From: Candidatus Accumulibacter similis
GTDB taxonomy: Bacteria; Pseudomonadota; Gammaproteobacteria; Burkholderiales; Rhodocyclaceae
Length of the DNA: 64,000 nucleotides
Direction: 5' to 3'
Assembly (NCBI GenBank): GCA_013347225.1
Contig: CP054595.1
Span: 3,220,415-3,284,414, forward strand
Part shown: positions 41,440 to 52,400 of the stretch, in pieces
Numbering within the stretch: position 1 is the first letter of the stretch
Layout of the letters: every line of letters starts with the position of its first letter
The notes under the pieces: model-generated
Seen by the model: only the letters and a program-made list of their open reading frames with translations
Databases searched by the model: none
Told to the model about the DNA's origin: nothing
Program-made: the position numbers and the translations under genes

Positions 41440-42412
41440 GATCCTGCCTCTCGCGTGCCGCAACCGACTGCAGAAAACCCGCCAGCGCTGGCGGCAGCGC
41501 CGCCTCGAGCCGCAGTTCGCCGCCCGCCAGCGGGTGCGGCAGACGCATCAGCGACGCATGCAGGAACATGCGCTTCAGTCCCTCTCGGGCCAGGACCCTG
41601 TTGAGGGCAAAGTCACCATACTTCTCGTCACCGGCAACCGGATGACCAAGGTGAGCGAGATGGACGCGAATCTGGTGGGTGCGCCCGGTCCGCAGCTCTG
41701 CCTCGAGCAGGCTGAAGCGCTGCCAGCGCGCCAACAGACGGAAGACCGTGTGCGCTGCCCGTCCTTCATCGGCGACCCGCACGCGCCGTTCCCCAGAAAC
41801 GAGCAGGTACTTCAACAACGGCAGGCGAACATGGCGCAGCGGCTCCATCCAGCGCCCGGCCACCAGCACCAGGTAGCGCTTGTCCGCCACCCGCCCCGCG
41901 CTGCCGCCGGCAGCAGCGCGAAACATCTCGTGCAGGGCGAGCAGCATCGAACGCTTCTTGCCGACGAGGAGGATCCCCGAGGTCTCGCGATCGAGCCGGT
42001 GCGCCAGTTCGAGAAACCTCGCCTGCGGCCGCTGCTGCCGCAGCGCCTCGATGACGCCGAAGCTCTCTCCGCTGCCGCCATGAACGGCGACGCCGGCGGG
42101 CTTGTCGACCACCAGCAAGGCATCGTCCTCATAAAGGACCGGCAAGTGCAGGCTGCGTTCGGCCGCCACCACCACATCTTCGGCGCTGCCGATGCGCAAC
42201 GGCGGAATGCGCAGCAGGTCGCCGCTCTGCAGGCGATGCGAGACTTCCACCCGGCGGCCATTGACCCGCACCTGGCCGCTGCGGACAATGCTGTAAACGT
42301 GGCTCTTTGGCACCCCCTTGCAGAGCTTCAGCAGCAGGTTGTCAACCCGTTGGCCGTGCTCGTTCTCGCCGATAAGCTGTTGGGTGACAGAGTTTTTGCC
42401 AACTTGGGCCAT
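41423..42412 (-). CDS. rluC: 23S rRNA pseudouridine synthase RluC
   Basis: RluC makes pseudouridines 955, 2504 and 2580 of 23S rRNA in E. coli. This 329-residue protein has an N-terminal S4 RNA-binding domain (QRVDNLLLKLCKGVPKSHVYSIVRSGQVRVNG) and the RluA-type catalytic block HRLDRETSGILLVGK with the essential Asp. RTGRTHQIRVHLAHLGHPVAGDEKYG follows. It is divergent from rne, the classical neighbour of rluC, and starts the overlapping four-gene run down to sppA. Confidence 0.95.
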   Translation of the reverse strand: MAQVGKNSVTQQLIGENEHGQRVDNLLLKLCKGVPKSHVYSIVRSGQVRVNGRRVEVSHRLQSGDLLRIPPLRIGSAEDVVVAAERSLHLPVLYEDDALLVVDKPAGVAVHGGSGESFGVIEALRQQRPQARFLELAHRLDRETSGILLVGKKRSMLLALHEMFRAAAGGSAGRVADKRYLVLVAGRWMEPLRHVRLPLLKYLLVSGERRVRVADEGRAAHTVFRLLARWQRFSLLEAELRTGRTHQIRVHLAHLGHPVAGDEKYGDFALNRVLAREGLKRMFLHASLMRLPHPLAGGELRLEAALPPALAGFLQSVAARERQDHGEKI

Positions 42413-42815
42413 TTTGAATATACTTCAGTTGATTTGCGTCGTCGGTTGAAGGATGTCTTGAGCCCGGCGGCCAGCGAGCGATGCCGATACCAAAGCCCCA
42501 GCGGCGCGCTTTCCGGCATGCGCCAGCCGACTGCTCTGCGCCCCGCTGCGCAACCCTCGCTGAACGCTGATCACCTGGTTAAGTTCGCTCACCACAAAGT
42601 AGCGATACTACTTGAACTGCGCGCGCCTGGCATCTGCGGAATCGCCCTGGCAACTTCCCGAAACCTTCCAAGTCAAGGCCCGATGAGCATGCGGGTCAGC
42701 GAGATGGCATCGCTGCTTCCATTGCCGACGAGATTTTCGAGTGTCCCGGAGACACCGGTTCCGTTGCTGCCCACACGAGGCGCAGCCCATACAAGAGCGC
42801 GCGGGAGCCCCACGA
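42413..42815 (+). promoter_or_regulatory. rne 5' leader and rluC-rne divergent promoter region
   Basis: Four hundred bases separate rluC from the rne start codon. TATACT near 42417-42422 is a possible -10 for rne and would give a leader of about 390 nucleotides, like the long autoregulated rne leader of enterobacteria. No other coding frame in it has support. Confidence 0.5.
42582..42618 (+). ncRNA. Bulged hairpin in the rne leader, candidate RNase E feedback element
   Basis: CTACTTGAACT (42608-42618) pairs fully with AGTTC (42582-42586) plus AAGTAG (42597-42602), leaving a 10-base internal bulge and a five-base CGATA loop. The upper stem is AU-rich. In E. coli, RNase E binds a bulged stem-loop (hp2) in its own leader and cuts the message; this structure has the matching place and shape, but its sequence is not the same, so the assignment is inference. 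Confidence 0.45.
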
Positions 42816-45692
42816 ATGAAACGAATGCTGTTCAACGCAACACAGGCCGAAGAGCTGCGTGTCGCCATCGTCGACGGTCAGAAACTCATTGACCTGGACA
42901 TCGAATCCGCCAACAAGGAGCAAAGAAAGAGCAACATTTATAAAGCGGTCATCACGCGCATCGAGCCCAGTCTGGAGGCGGCGTTTGTCGACTACGGAGC
43001 GGAACGGCACGGTTTTCTGCCATTCAAGGAAGTTTCGCGCGCCTACTTCCAGCCCGCGGTTGACGCCGGTCGGGCGACGATCAAGGAAGCGCTGCGTGAG
43101 GGCCAGGAACTGATCGTCCAGGTCGACAAGGATGAGCGAGGCAACAAGGGGGCGGCGCTGACCACCTTCGTCAGCCTCGCCGGCCGCTATCTGGTGCTGA
43201 TGCCCAACAACCCGCGCGGCGGCGGCGTCTCACGCCGCGTCGAGGGCAGCGAGCGAACCGAACTGCGCGAGGTGATGGACCAGTTGCCGGTGCCGCCCGG
43301 CATGAGCCTGATCGCCCGCACGGCGGCCATCGGACGCGGCAGCGAAGAGCTGCAATGGGACCTCGGTTACCTGTTGCAACTGTGGAAGGCGATCGAGGAC
43401 GCAGCGCAGTTGCAACAGGGAGCCTTCCTCATCTACCAGGAGGGCAGTCTCGTCATCCGTGCCATCCGCGACTATTTCCAGCCCGACATCGGCGAGATCC
43501 TGATCGACACCGACGAGGTCTTCGATCAGGCGCAGCAGTTCATGGCGCACGTCATGCCGGGAACGGTCAACCGCATCAAGCGCTACCGCGACGATGTCCC
43601 GCTCTTCTCGCGTTTCCAGATCGAACACCAGATCGAGTCCGCCTACTCGCGCCAGGTTGGCCTGCCGTCGGGCGGCGCCATCGTCATCGACCACACCGAA
43701 GCGCTGGTATCGGTCGACGTGAACTCGGGCCGGGCAACGCGCGGCGCCGACATCGAGGAGACGGCGCTGAAGACCAACCTCGAAGCGGCCGAGGAAGTCG
43801 CACGGCAGTTGCGCCTGCGCGACCTTGGCGGGCTGATCATCATCGACTTCATCGACATGGAGAACCAGCGCAATCAGCGCGAGGTCGAGAACCGTGTGCG
43901 CGAAGCGTTGCGCTTCGATCGCGCCCGCGTGCAGACCGGCAAGATCAGCCGTTTCGGACTGCTCGAACTGTCACGACAGCGCCTGCGGCCGGCGCTCGCC
44001 GAGACGAGCTACATCCCATGCCCGCGCTGCTCGGGAACCGGCCACATCCGCAGCACCGAGTCGGCCGCCCTGCACATCCTGCGCATTCTTGAAGAGGAGG
44101 CGATGAAGGACAACACCGCCGCCGTGCATGCGCAGGTACCGGTCGATGTCGCCACCTTCCTGCTGAACGAGAAGCGGACCGACGTGCAGGCGGTCGAACT
44201 GCGGCACAAGGTCGCCATCCTGCTGATTCCCAACATCCATCTCGAGACGCCGCAGCACACGGTCCTGCGGGTTCGCCACGATGCGACGGGACAGGAAGAA
44301 CTGCAGCAGGTGTCGTACCGCATGGTCGCACTGCCGACGGCGGACGACGGCAGCGACGCGGCGGCTGCGGGAGCGTCCCAGGCACCCCGCGCCGAAGCAG
44401 CGATCAAGGGAATCACGCCCGCGCAGCCAGCACCGCTGGTCGCCGAGGCGGCTGCAACAACCCCGGTCGACAGCCCCAGAACGGATACGGCGGCGAGCCG
44501 CTTCCTGAAGCGGATCGTTTCCTGGTTCCGCCACAAGGAGGCACCCGTGAGCACGAACCAAGACGTGTCGTCCAGGGCAGCCGCAGCGCTCCCGGCGGAG
44601 ACCGGGACGGTGCGTGACGGCCGCCGAAGTGGTGGCAGCACGCCACGCGGGCCGCGCCGCGACGACAGTCGCGAGGCTGGCGAGACCCGAAGCAGCCGGG
44701 AGCAGAAGGAATCGCTGCCGGCGAGCCGCGGCGAAGCCCAGAAGCCGCGCGAGCCCCGCCAGCCTCGCGAGGCACGCGAGCCTGGAACCGGCCGCGAGCC
44801 GGCGGTCGCCCGCGAACCACGCCGGCAGCGCAGCGAGCGCAGACCACCGGCAACCGAGAACGCCAATGGCAACGACCAGGCCCTGCTCGCGTCCGTCGCG
44901 ACGATGCCGGTCACACCTGCAGTGGGCGAGCAGAACGGTGATGAGTCCGCCAACCCAGCCCGTCGCCGCGGTCGCCGCGGTGGTCGCCGCGAGCGCGGCG
45001 AGAGGGCCGAAACCCGACCGGCCGACACTGTCGAGACAGCTTCCGAAGTCGGCAGCAGCGCGCGCGTCGCCGGCGCCGACCGCCGCGCGGCCCCCCCACC
45101 GGCAGCAGAATCGGTCGTCAGCGATGTCACGCCGACGAGCCCAATGCCGGAGCTGCCTGCGGGCGACCACGGCAGCGCAGCGACCGCAGAACCGGGCGCC
45201 GAGACGACGGCTGCGCCGGTGCCGGCGGTCGATTCCGTGCCAGCGGTCGCCAGCCAGGCGGCTGGCGCGACGGAGACGATCGTCGCGCCACCGCCGATTG
45301 CCGTCATGGCCACCCCGACGGCGCCGCCGCCAGATGTTGCCGGCGCCATCACCGAGGTGCCACCTGCCGAGTCGGCTCCCGCGATGGCGGCCGACCCACC
45401 GGCCGCCACTGCCATGCTTCATCGCGACGCGACCGCAGCGCCCCAGGAAGCTGCTGCGGCCACGGCCGCCGAGCCCGGCCCTGCGCATATCTGCAGCGGC
45501 GCGTCGATCAACGGTCAGCAGGCGCTCGAGGGGAGCGGCCTGATCATGGTCGAAACCAGGCACCCCACGGCACTGGCGGCGATGCCGACAACGCCTGACG
45601 AAGCCAGCGGGACAGCACGCCCGGTGCGACGGCGCCGGCCGCCGGTGGTCATTGTTGACGAACCGATGGTGATGGTGGAAACGCACAAGTAG
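42816..45692 (+). CDS. rne: Ribonuclease E
   Basis: RNase E starts mRNA decay and processes rRNA and tRNA precursors. The 958-residue protein opens [24 protein letters not shown]. The S1 domain spans about 35-120, then the 5'-sensor and the DNase I-like catalytic domain ([19 protein letters not shown] and IIIDFIDM hold the Mg-binding Asp residues). The Zn-link CPRC at 402-405 joins subunits. After about residue 520 the chain is disordered, rich in Arg/Glu, then Pro/Ala/Thr, with a short conserved-looking C-terminal [25 protein letters not shown] segment. The tail usually docks degradosome partners. ATG 42816 is chosen by homology. Confidence 0.96.
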   Translation: MKRMLFNATQAEELRVAIVDGQKLIDLDIESANKEQRKSNIYKAVITRIEPSLEAAFVDYGAERHGFLPFKEVSRAYFQPAVDAGRATIKEALREGQELIVQVDKDERGNKGAALTTFVSLAGRYLVLMPNNPRGGGVSRRVEGSERTELREVMDQLPVPPGMSLIARTAAIGRGSEELQWDLGYLLQLWKAIEDAAQLQQGAFLIYQEGSLVIRAIRDYFQPDIGEILIDTDEVFDQAQQFMAHVMPGTVNRIKRYRDDVPLFSRFQIEHQIESAYSRQVGLPSGGAIVIDHTEALVSVDVNSGRATRGADIEETALKTNLEAAEEVARQLRLRDLGGLIIIDFIDMENQRNQREVENRVREALRFDRARVQTGKISRFGLLELSRQRLRPALAETSYIPCPRCSGTGHIRSTESAALHILRILEEEAMKDNTAAVHAQVPVDVATFLLNEKRTDVQAVELRHKVAILLIPNIHLETPQHTVLRVRHDATGQEELQQVSYRMVALPTADDGSDAAAAGASQAPRAEAAIKGITPAQPAPLVAEAAATTPVDSPRTDTAASRFLKRIVSWFRHKEAPVSTNQDVSSRAAAALPAETGTVRDGRRSGGSTPRGPRRDDSREAGETRSSREQKESLPASRGEAQKPREPRQPREAREPGTGREPAVAREPRRQRSERRPPATENANGNDQALLASVATMPVTPAVGEQNGDESANPARRRGRRGGRRERGERAETRPADTVETASEVGSSARVAGADRRAAPPPAAESVVSDVTPTSPMPELPAGDHGSAATAEPGAETTAAPVPAVDSVPAVASQAAGATETIVAPPPIAVMATPTAPPPDVAGAITEVPPAESAPAMAADPPAATAMLHRDATAAPQEAAAATAAEPGPAHICSGASINGQQALEGSGLIMVETRHPTALAAMPTTPDEASGTARPVRRRRPPVVIVDEPMVMVETHK

Positions 45693-45803
45693 CAGCACGC
45701 TCACCGTCCGGCAGGCGTTGTTGCAGCGCTCAAGACCCCGCTGTCACGAGCGCAGACGACAATGCTGCCCGGCGCCAGGGCGAGAACCCGGAAAATACGA
45801 TCA

Positions 45804-46406
45804 ATGCCACTCCTACTTGCCATCTGTTTCGGCCTCACCATACTCCTGTCGCAGCCAAACGAAGCGCAGGCGCAGCGCAAGGAAACGAAGCCGGCCGAGT
45901 ACCGTGTCGGCGAACGCCTGCCGGACGACCGGAAGGGTGCGCAAGGCTACCGCCTGATCGGCTGGGACGATCTGATACCGAAGGGCTGGGATCCGATGGC
46001 GGCTTTCAAGGGTCTCGACCTCGCTCGCCTGCAGGACAGCGACCCGAAGGCACAGGAGGCGCTCGAGAGCGCACGCCGCCTGTGGGACCAGGCACCGGTC
46101 GAGAAGGCAATGAACGGACAGCGGGTCCGCATCGCCGGCTTCGTCGTGCCGCTCGAGCGTCGCGGCGAGCAGGTCAGCGAATTCCTGCTGGTGCCCTACT
46201 TCGGCGCTTGCATCCATGTACCGCCGCCTCCGGCCAACCAGATCATCCATGTCGTCGCCGAAAGGCCCGTCAGCGGCGTGCGCACCATGGACGCGATGTG
46301 GGTCAGCGGCACGCTCGGACTCGATCGCACCGACACCGGCATGGGCGTCGCCGGCTACCGAATGCGCGGCGACGCCTTCGAGCCTTATACTAGGCCGCGC
46401 TCCTGA
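45804..46406 (+). CDS. DUF3299 periplasmic protein
   Basis: This 200-residue product starts MPLLLAICFGLTILLSQPNEAQAQ, an evident signal peptide with cleavage after AQA, so it is exported. The mature part has YRLIGWDDLIPKGWDP, NGQRVRIAGFVVPLER, FLLVPYFGACIHVPPPPANQIIHV and the ending MGVAGYRMRG, all typical of DUF3299. The single Cys in GACIHVPPP is strictly kept in the family, which is often encoded with ABC-type lipoprotein exporters, but its function is unknown. It follows rne by 111 bases and precedes the PKS by about 90, possibly as a separate unit. Confidence 0.85.
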   Translation: MPLLLAICFGLTILLSQPNEAQAQRKETKPAEYRVGERLPDDRKGAQGYRLIGWDDLIPKGWDPMAAFKGLDLARLQDSDPKAQEALESARRLWDQAPVEKAMNGQRVRIAGFVVPLERRGEQVSEFLLVPYFGACIHVPPPPANQIIHVVAERPVSGVRTMDAMWVSGTLGLDRTDTGMGVAGYRMRGDAFEPYTRPRS

Positions 46407-46494
46407 AGCCTTCTGCAAGCAACAGTGGCTGCCTGATCCAGTGCACCGCAGGTATCCCGCCCAATCCGATCAAGACAATGGAGATCGCAGTCAG

Positions 46495-49400
46495 ATGACA
46501 CGGCGAATTGCCATCACCGGCTATTCCTTCCGTATGCCAGGAACCAGCACCGCCACCTATTGGCAGGACCTGCTCGCCGGTCGCGACCTGGTCGGCACGG
46601 TCGATCCGCAGCGCTGGGCGCTGGAAACCTTCCTGCACCCGCGCAAGGACCACCCGGGAACGACCTACACTTTTGCCGCCGGCTCGATCGGTGACGTGAC
46701 CACCTTCGACGCCGCTTTCTTCGGCATCTCGCCGCGCGAAGCGGCCCTGATGGATCCACAGCAACGGCTGCTGCTGGAAATGTGCTGGGAAACACTGGAG
46801 AACTCGGGCATCCGGCCATCGCGGTTGCGTGGCAGTCGCTGCGGGGTCTTCATCGGCATCGCCAGCGCCGATTACTCCTACCGCATGGCAGACGACCTGG
46901 CCGTCGCCGACTCGACGATGGCGACGGGCAACACCGCCAGCATCGCCGCCAACCGGATCTCGTACGTGCTCGACCTGCGGGGACCCAGCATGGCCATCGA
47001 CACCGCCTGCTCGTCGTCCCTGGTCGCCCTGCACCAGGCGTGCCGCGCGATCGCCAGCGGCGAAGTCTCGCAGGCACTGGCAGGCGGCATCAGCCTGCAC
47101 CTGCACCCTTACGGCTTCCTCGGCTTCGCCAAGGCGTCGATGCTGTCGCCGCGCGGGCGCTGCAGCGTCTTCGACGCATCGGCCGATGGTTATGTCCGCT
47201 CGGAGGGCGGTGGCGTCTTCTTTCTCAAGGACCACGACCAGGCTGTCGCTGACGGTGACCCGATCCTGGCGATCGTCGCCGGCTCGGCGGTCAACACCGA
47301 TGGCCGCAAGTCGGGACTGACCGTACCCAGCGCCGACGTGCAGGCGGCGTTGCTCGAGGAAGCCTACGCCGCCGCCGGCATCGATCCGGCGGCGATCGAC
47401 TATCTCGAGGCGCATGGCACCGGCACTGCGGTTGGCGACCCGATCGAGACGCTGGCCATCGGCAATGCACTCGGCAAACGTCGCGCGCCTGGCAAGCCGC
47501 TGCCGATCGGCTCCGTGAAAAGCAATCTCGGTCATCTCGAAACGGCATCCGGCGCCGCCGGCCTGGTCAAGGTGCTGCATTGCCTCGAACACCGCCTGGT
47601 ACCCGCGACCATCGGCATCAGCAGCGTCAATCCGCGCATCCGCGCCAGCGACTGGAACATCGAGGTGGTCACCAGCAATCGCCCTCTGCCGAAAACCGGC
47701 AAGCTGACGATCGGCCTCAACTCCTTCGGCTTCGGCGGCTCGAACGCGCACCTCATCATCGAGAGCCCGCCGCAACGGCGCGCCCGTGGTCGGCCAGCGG
47801 CAACGACCGGCACCTTGCCGCCGCTGCTGCTCTCGGCGCGCAGCGAGCAGGCACTGAAAGCGGCCGCCGGCGATTTCGCCAGCTTTCTCGCCGGCCAACC
47901 GCCGGCCGCCTATTACGATATCGCGCACAGCGCCGCTTTTCGTCGCGACTGGCTGGAGCAGCGGCTGCTCGTCGAAGCGCCGACAGTGCCGGCCATCACG
48001 CGTGCGCTGCTCGACTTCGCCGAAGATCGCGGCGAGGCGACGATGGCGAGCAGCGGCCGGATGCTGTCCGCTGCCAGTGGGCCGGCGTTCATCTACTCGG
48101 GCAATGGCTGTCAATGGTCCGGGATGGGCCGGCAACTGCTGGCGGATGAGCCCTCATTCCGTGACGCGGTGCGCGAGGTCGACACCCTGTTCCGGCGGCA
48201 CGCCGATTTTTCGCTGATCGACGAACTGGCCGGCGACAACGGTGACGATCGCTACGACCGGACCGAGATCGCGCAGCCGGCCCTCTTTGCCCTGCAGGTC
48301 GGCATCACCAGACTCCTGCAACGGCAGGGCATCACGCCGAAGGTCGTCGCCGGGCATAGTGTCGGCGAGGTCGCGGCGGCTTGGGCAGCCGGCGCCTTGA
48401 GCCTGGCCGATGCCGTCGAGGTGATCTACGAGCGCAGCCGACTGCAGGGAACGACCCGCGGCCTCGGGCAGATGACCGCCGTCGCGCTGCCGCAGGCAGC
48501 CGCGGCGAGCCTGCTTGCCGAACTCGGGCTTGCCGGCGACCTGACGATCGCCGTCATCAACAGCGTGCGTGGCCTGACGATCGCCGGTGAGCAGCCAGCT
48601 CTGGCGGCGCTCGAGGACGCGCTGACCACCCGGCAGGTACCCTGGAAGCGGCTTGATCTCGACTACGCGTTCCACAGCCCGGCAATGGACCGCCTCGAAG
48701 CGGGGATCAGGCAGGCACTGGCCGGGATCGAGCCGCGCGCGAGTGCAGTGCCTTTCTGCTCGACGGTCAGCGGCTCGCCACTGCCGGGCGAGGATCTCGG
48801 CGCCGCGTACTGGTGGCGCAACATTCGCGAGCCAGTCCTCTTCGCCAGTGCAATCGACTCGCTGCTCGATCAGGGGATCACAATCTTCGTCGAGATCGGA
48901 GCGCATCCGATCCTGCGCACCTACCTGAACGACTGCCTCAAGGCGCGCTCGATCGACGGCCGCGTGATCGCCACCGGCACGCGCGGGGACGACGGCGCGC
49001 AGCGCATCAGGTCGGCGGCGCGGGAGGTTGCGATTGCCGGCGCCGCCGTCGATTGGCGGACGGCCTTTCCGAAGCCCGGGCGCTTCGTTCGACTGCCCGG
49101 TTATCCGTGGCAACGCGAGCGTCACTGGCACCCGGTGACCAGCGAGGCACTCGGCCTGATCCATCGCCACAAGATCCATCCGCTGCTCGGTTATCCGCTG
49201 GCGCAGCACGAACTGACCTGGGAAAACCAGCTCGACACCGAACTCAACCCGGTACTGGCGGACCACGTCGTCGGCGAGGCGACCGTTCTCCCCGGTTCCG
49301 CCCACGCCGAAATGGCACTGGCGGCGGCGCTCGCGTGGCAGCCGGCAGCCATCGTCGAGATCGAGGATCTGGAGATCCACTCGCCCCTCCTGCTTGCCGA

Positions 49401-52400
49401 TGATCGCTCGGCGCTCGTTCGGCTGTCGATCGACCCGCGCGACGGCAAGCTGGCGATCCGCAGCCGCGAGCAGCTGGGCACTACGGACTGGACCGTGCAC
49501 GCGTCGGCGCGAGTCGTTCGCGAGGCACAGGACACCCTGCTGCGCGAGGTGCTGCCGGATCTGCCGCAACGTCCACCAGACTTCGACGCCGAAGGCCACG
49601 CCGCGCTGACGCGGGCAATCGGCATCAGCTACGGCCCGTCCTTCCAGTGCATCGAGCACGGCTGGATCGACGGCAAGTCGGCGCTTGCCGCGTTGCACAT
49701 TCCGCCGCGCGTCGAAGCCGAACTCGTCGGCACCCATCTGCATCCCGCGCTGCTCGACAGCGCCTTTCAGCTGCTCTTCCAACTCCTGCGCCAAGCCGTA
49801 GACGCCGATGACGCAATCGCCTTCATCCCGACGCGCTTCGGCCGCGTCATCCTGCACTCGGGACACGAGGGCCCGCCCTGCTTCGCCCGCGCGACGCTAC
49901 TGCGGCGCAGCGCGCGTTCACTGCAGGCCGAGTTTGCACTGTTTTCGCCTGCCGGCCGTGTCATCGCGGTCGTCAAGGACGCGCGCTTTCGCGGCGTTCG
50001 CCTGAGCAGGAGTGGCCGCGACCGGCTGCGCTTTCTTGCCCTGCACGCGACGCCGAGGCCGCACGCCGGGCGGCCTGCCGGCCCGCCGGCCCTGGGCTTC
50101 GAGCGTGTCCGCTCGGCGCTCGCCGCCGTCACGCAACGGGCGGCCCTCAAGGGAACGCACCGCCGCTACACGGAAGAAGTCGATCCCCTCCTGGACAGCC
50201 TGTGCAGCCGCTTCACGCGCCGAGCCCTGCAGCAGATCGCGACTGAAGACGGCACGTTGTCGGCGGCGGCGATCCTGTCGTGCCAGTCCGCCAGTCCCGA
50301 CAGTGCGCCTTTTCTCGCCGATCTCCTGCGGCTCGCGAGCGATGAGCGCTCGCTCGCGGCAGCGGCCGATGGCTGGGCGATTGTCCCGGATCCCCGGGAG
50401 GAGTCGTCGGCGGAGGACATCTGGAACAGCCTGCTCGCCGACTACCCGGACTACTTCCAGATCATCCATTCGGTCGGACGGGTCGGCCTGCACCTGCCGG
50501 AGATTCTCGCCGGCAGCTCCACCTTGTCCGAGATCTGCCCGCAGGAGTCGTCATTGGCGACACTGCTGCTGCAGGTCCTCGGCGCCCATGGCAGGATGAA
50601 GCTCGGACAGGCGCTGAGTGCCCTGGTGACGGAGGCGCTCGCCACGTTGCCTGCAGGACAACGCCTCGGCATCGTCGAGATCAGCGAAGGCGCTCCGGCG
50701 CTGGCCATGGACATCTGCTTCGCCCTCGACTTCACGCGCTCGGACTACTGCTTTGCCAGCAGCTCGGCAGCCGCGCTCGAGGAGGCGCAGGTCCGCCTTG
50801 GCGAGTTCTTCCCGACGATCCGGACCAGCCTGATCGACGACGCCCGCCCGGCGGACGGGAATCAGGAGCCGGCAGCAGGATCGTGCATGATGGCGATCGT
50901 CATGCTGGATTTCCCGACCACCGAGCGGGCGCTGCAGGCCCTCCGCCATGCACGCCGCTGCCTCGCCGGCGGCGCCTCGTTGATCGTTCTCGGCCAGCAT
51001 CCGTCACGCTGGATCGATTTCGTCTTCGGTGCCCGACGCGACGGCTGGTCGCAGAGCGAAAGCGGGCGCTGGATCTCGAGCCAGCGACCGGGCTCTTTCT
51101 GGCAACGGCAACTCCAGGATCTGGGCTGCCGCTGCACCGACCCCTGCGAGTTTTCGCCCGACACCCTCTCGGGCCCCTATCTGCTGCTGGCCGAGGTCGA
51201 TGAAGCTGCCGCAGCGCCCGTCGTGGCAGCAGAAGCCAGTGTGCGCAGCTGGATCCTGCTCGCTGACCCAGTGGGCTATTCCGCCCGCCTTGCCGACGAA
51301 CTCGCCAGGACGCTGCAGGCCAGAAAGGACCTGGTGATACAGGCCAGCACCACCGACACGGCCGCACTCGCCGCGCTGCTGCGGCAAACCACCACCAGCT
51401 ACGGCGCACTAGACGGCCTCGTCATGCTCGCCGGCCTGGCGCCGGCGTCGCCCACCGTGTCCGCCGACGAGACATTGACGCATCAGGTCGAGCGCTGTGC
51501 GCTGGCGGCGCGCATCACGCAGGCGTGCGAGCAGTCGGGCACACGAACGACTTGCTGGCTGATCACTGGCAACGCCGCGGCGGCCCTGCTGCCTCCCGTC
51601 GCAGCAGAGGACGACGGTTCGCGTGCCGGTCCCAGCGACGACGCGGCTTTTTGCGGATTCGCGCGAACGATGCTCAACGAGGCAGAGCCCGGCAGCGTTC
51701 GCCTGATCGACCTGGCGTTGCCGATGTCCGCACAAGCTGCCGCCAGCCTGCTCGACAGGGAGTTCGAGAAGCCCGATGGGGAGCTGGAGATCATCCTGAC
51801 GGCCGCTGGCCAGCGCTACGTCCCGCGCCTGCGCGACGAACCGCGCCCGGATGCCCGTACGCCGCAGATCCTCGAATCACCGACCGTCTCACTCGGCTTC
51901 CAGTTCGCCGGGCAGCTGCGCAATCTGCGCTGGGAGACACATCCACGGCTGGCGCCTGCGCCGGATCAGGTGGAAGTCGAGGTACAGGCGAGCGGCCTCA
52001 ACTTCCGCGACGTCATGTACGCACTGGGGCTGCTCTCCGACGAGGCGATCGAGAACGGCTTTGCCGGACCGACGCTCGGTTTCGAGTTCGCCGGCGTCAT
52101 CTCCCGTGTCGGCAGCAACTGTACCGGCTTCAGCCCCGGCGACGAGGTGGTCGGCTTCGCACCGTCGAGCTTCGGCAACCGCGTACTCACCCAGGGCAGC
52201 GCCGTCGCCCATATCCCGCCGGGAATTTCCTGTGAAGCCGCAGCGACGATTCCGAGCACCTTCTTCACCGTCTACTATGCGCTCCACCACCTGGCCCGCC
52301 TGCAGGCGGGTGAGCGGGTCCTCATCCATGGCGCGGCGGGGGGCGTCGGCATCGCGGCGATCCAGATCGCCCGTTGGCTGGGTGCCGAGATCTACGCCAC

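Noticed and set aside
43971..45704. Minus-strand 577- and 468-codon frames over the RNase E tail
   Set aside because: They arise from the high-GC, repetitive C-terminal coding region of rne; RNase E frame is continuous and typical.
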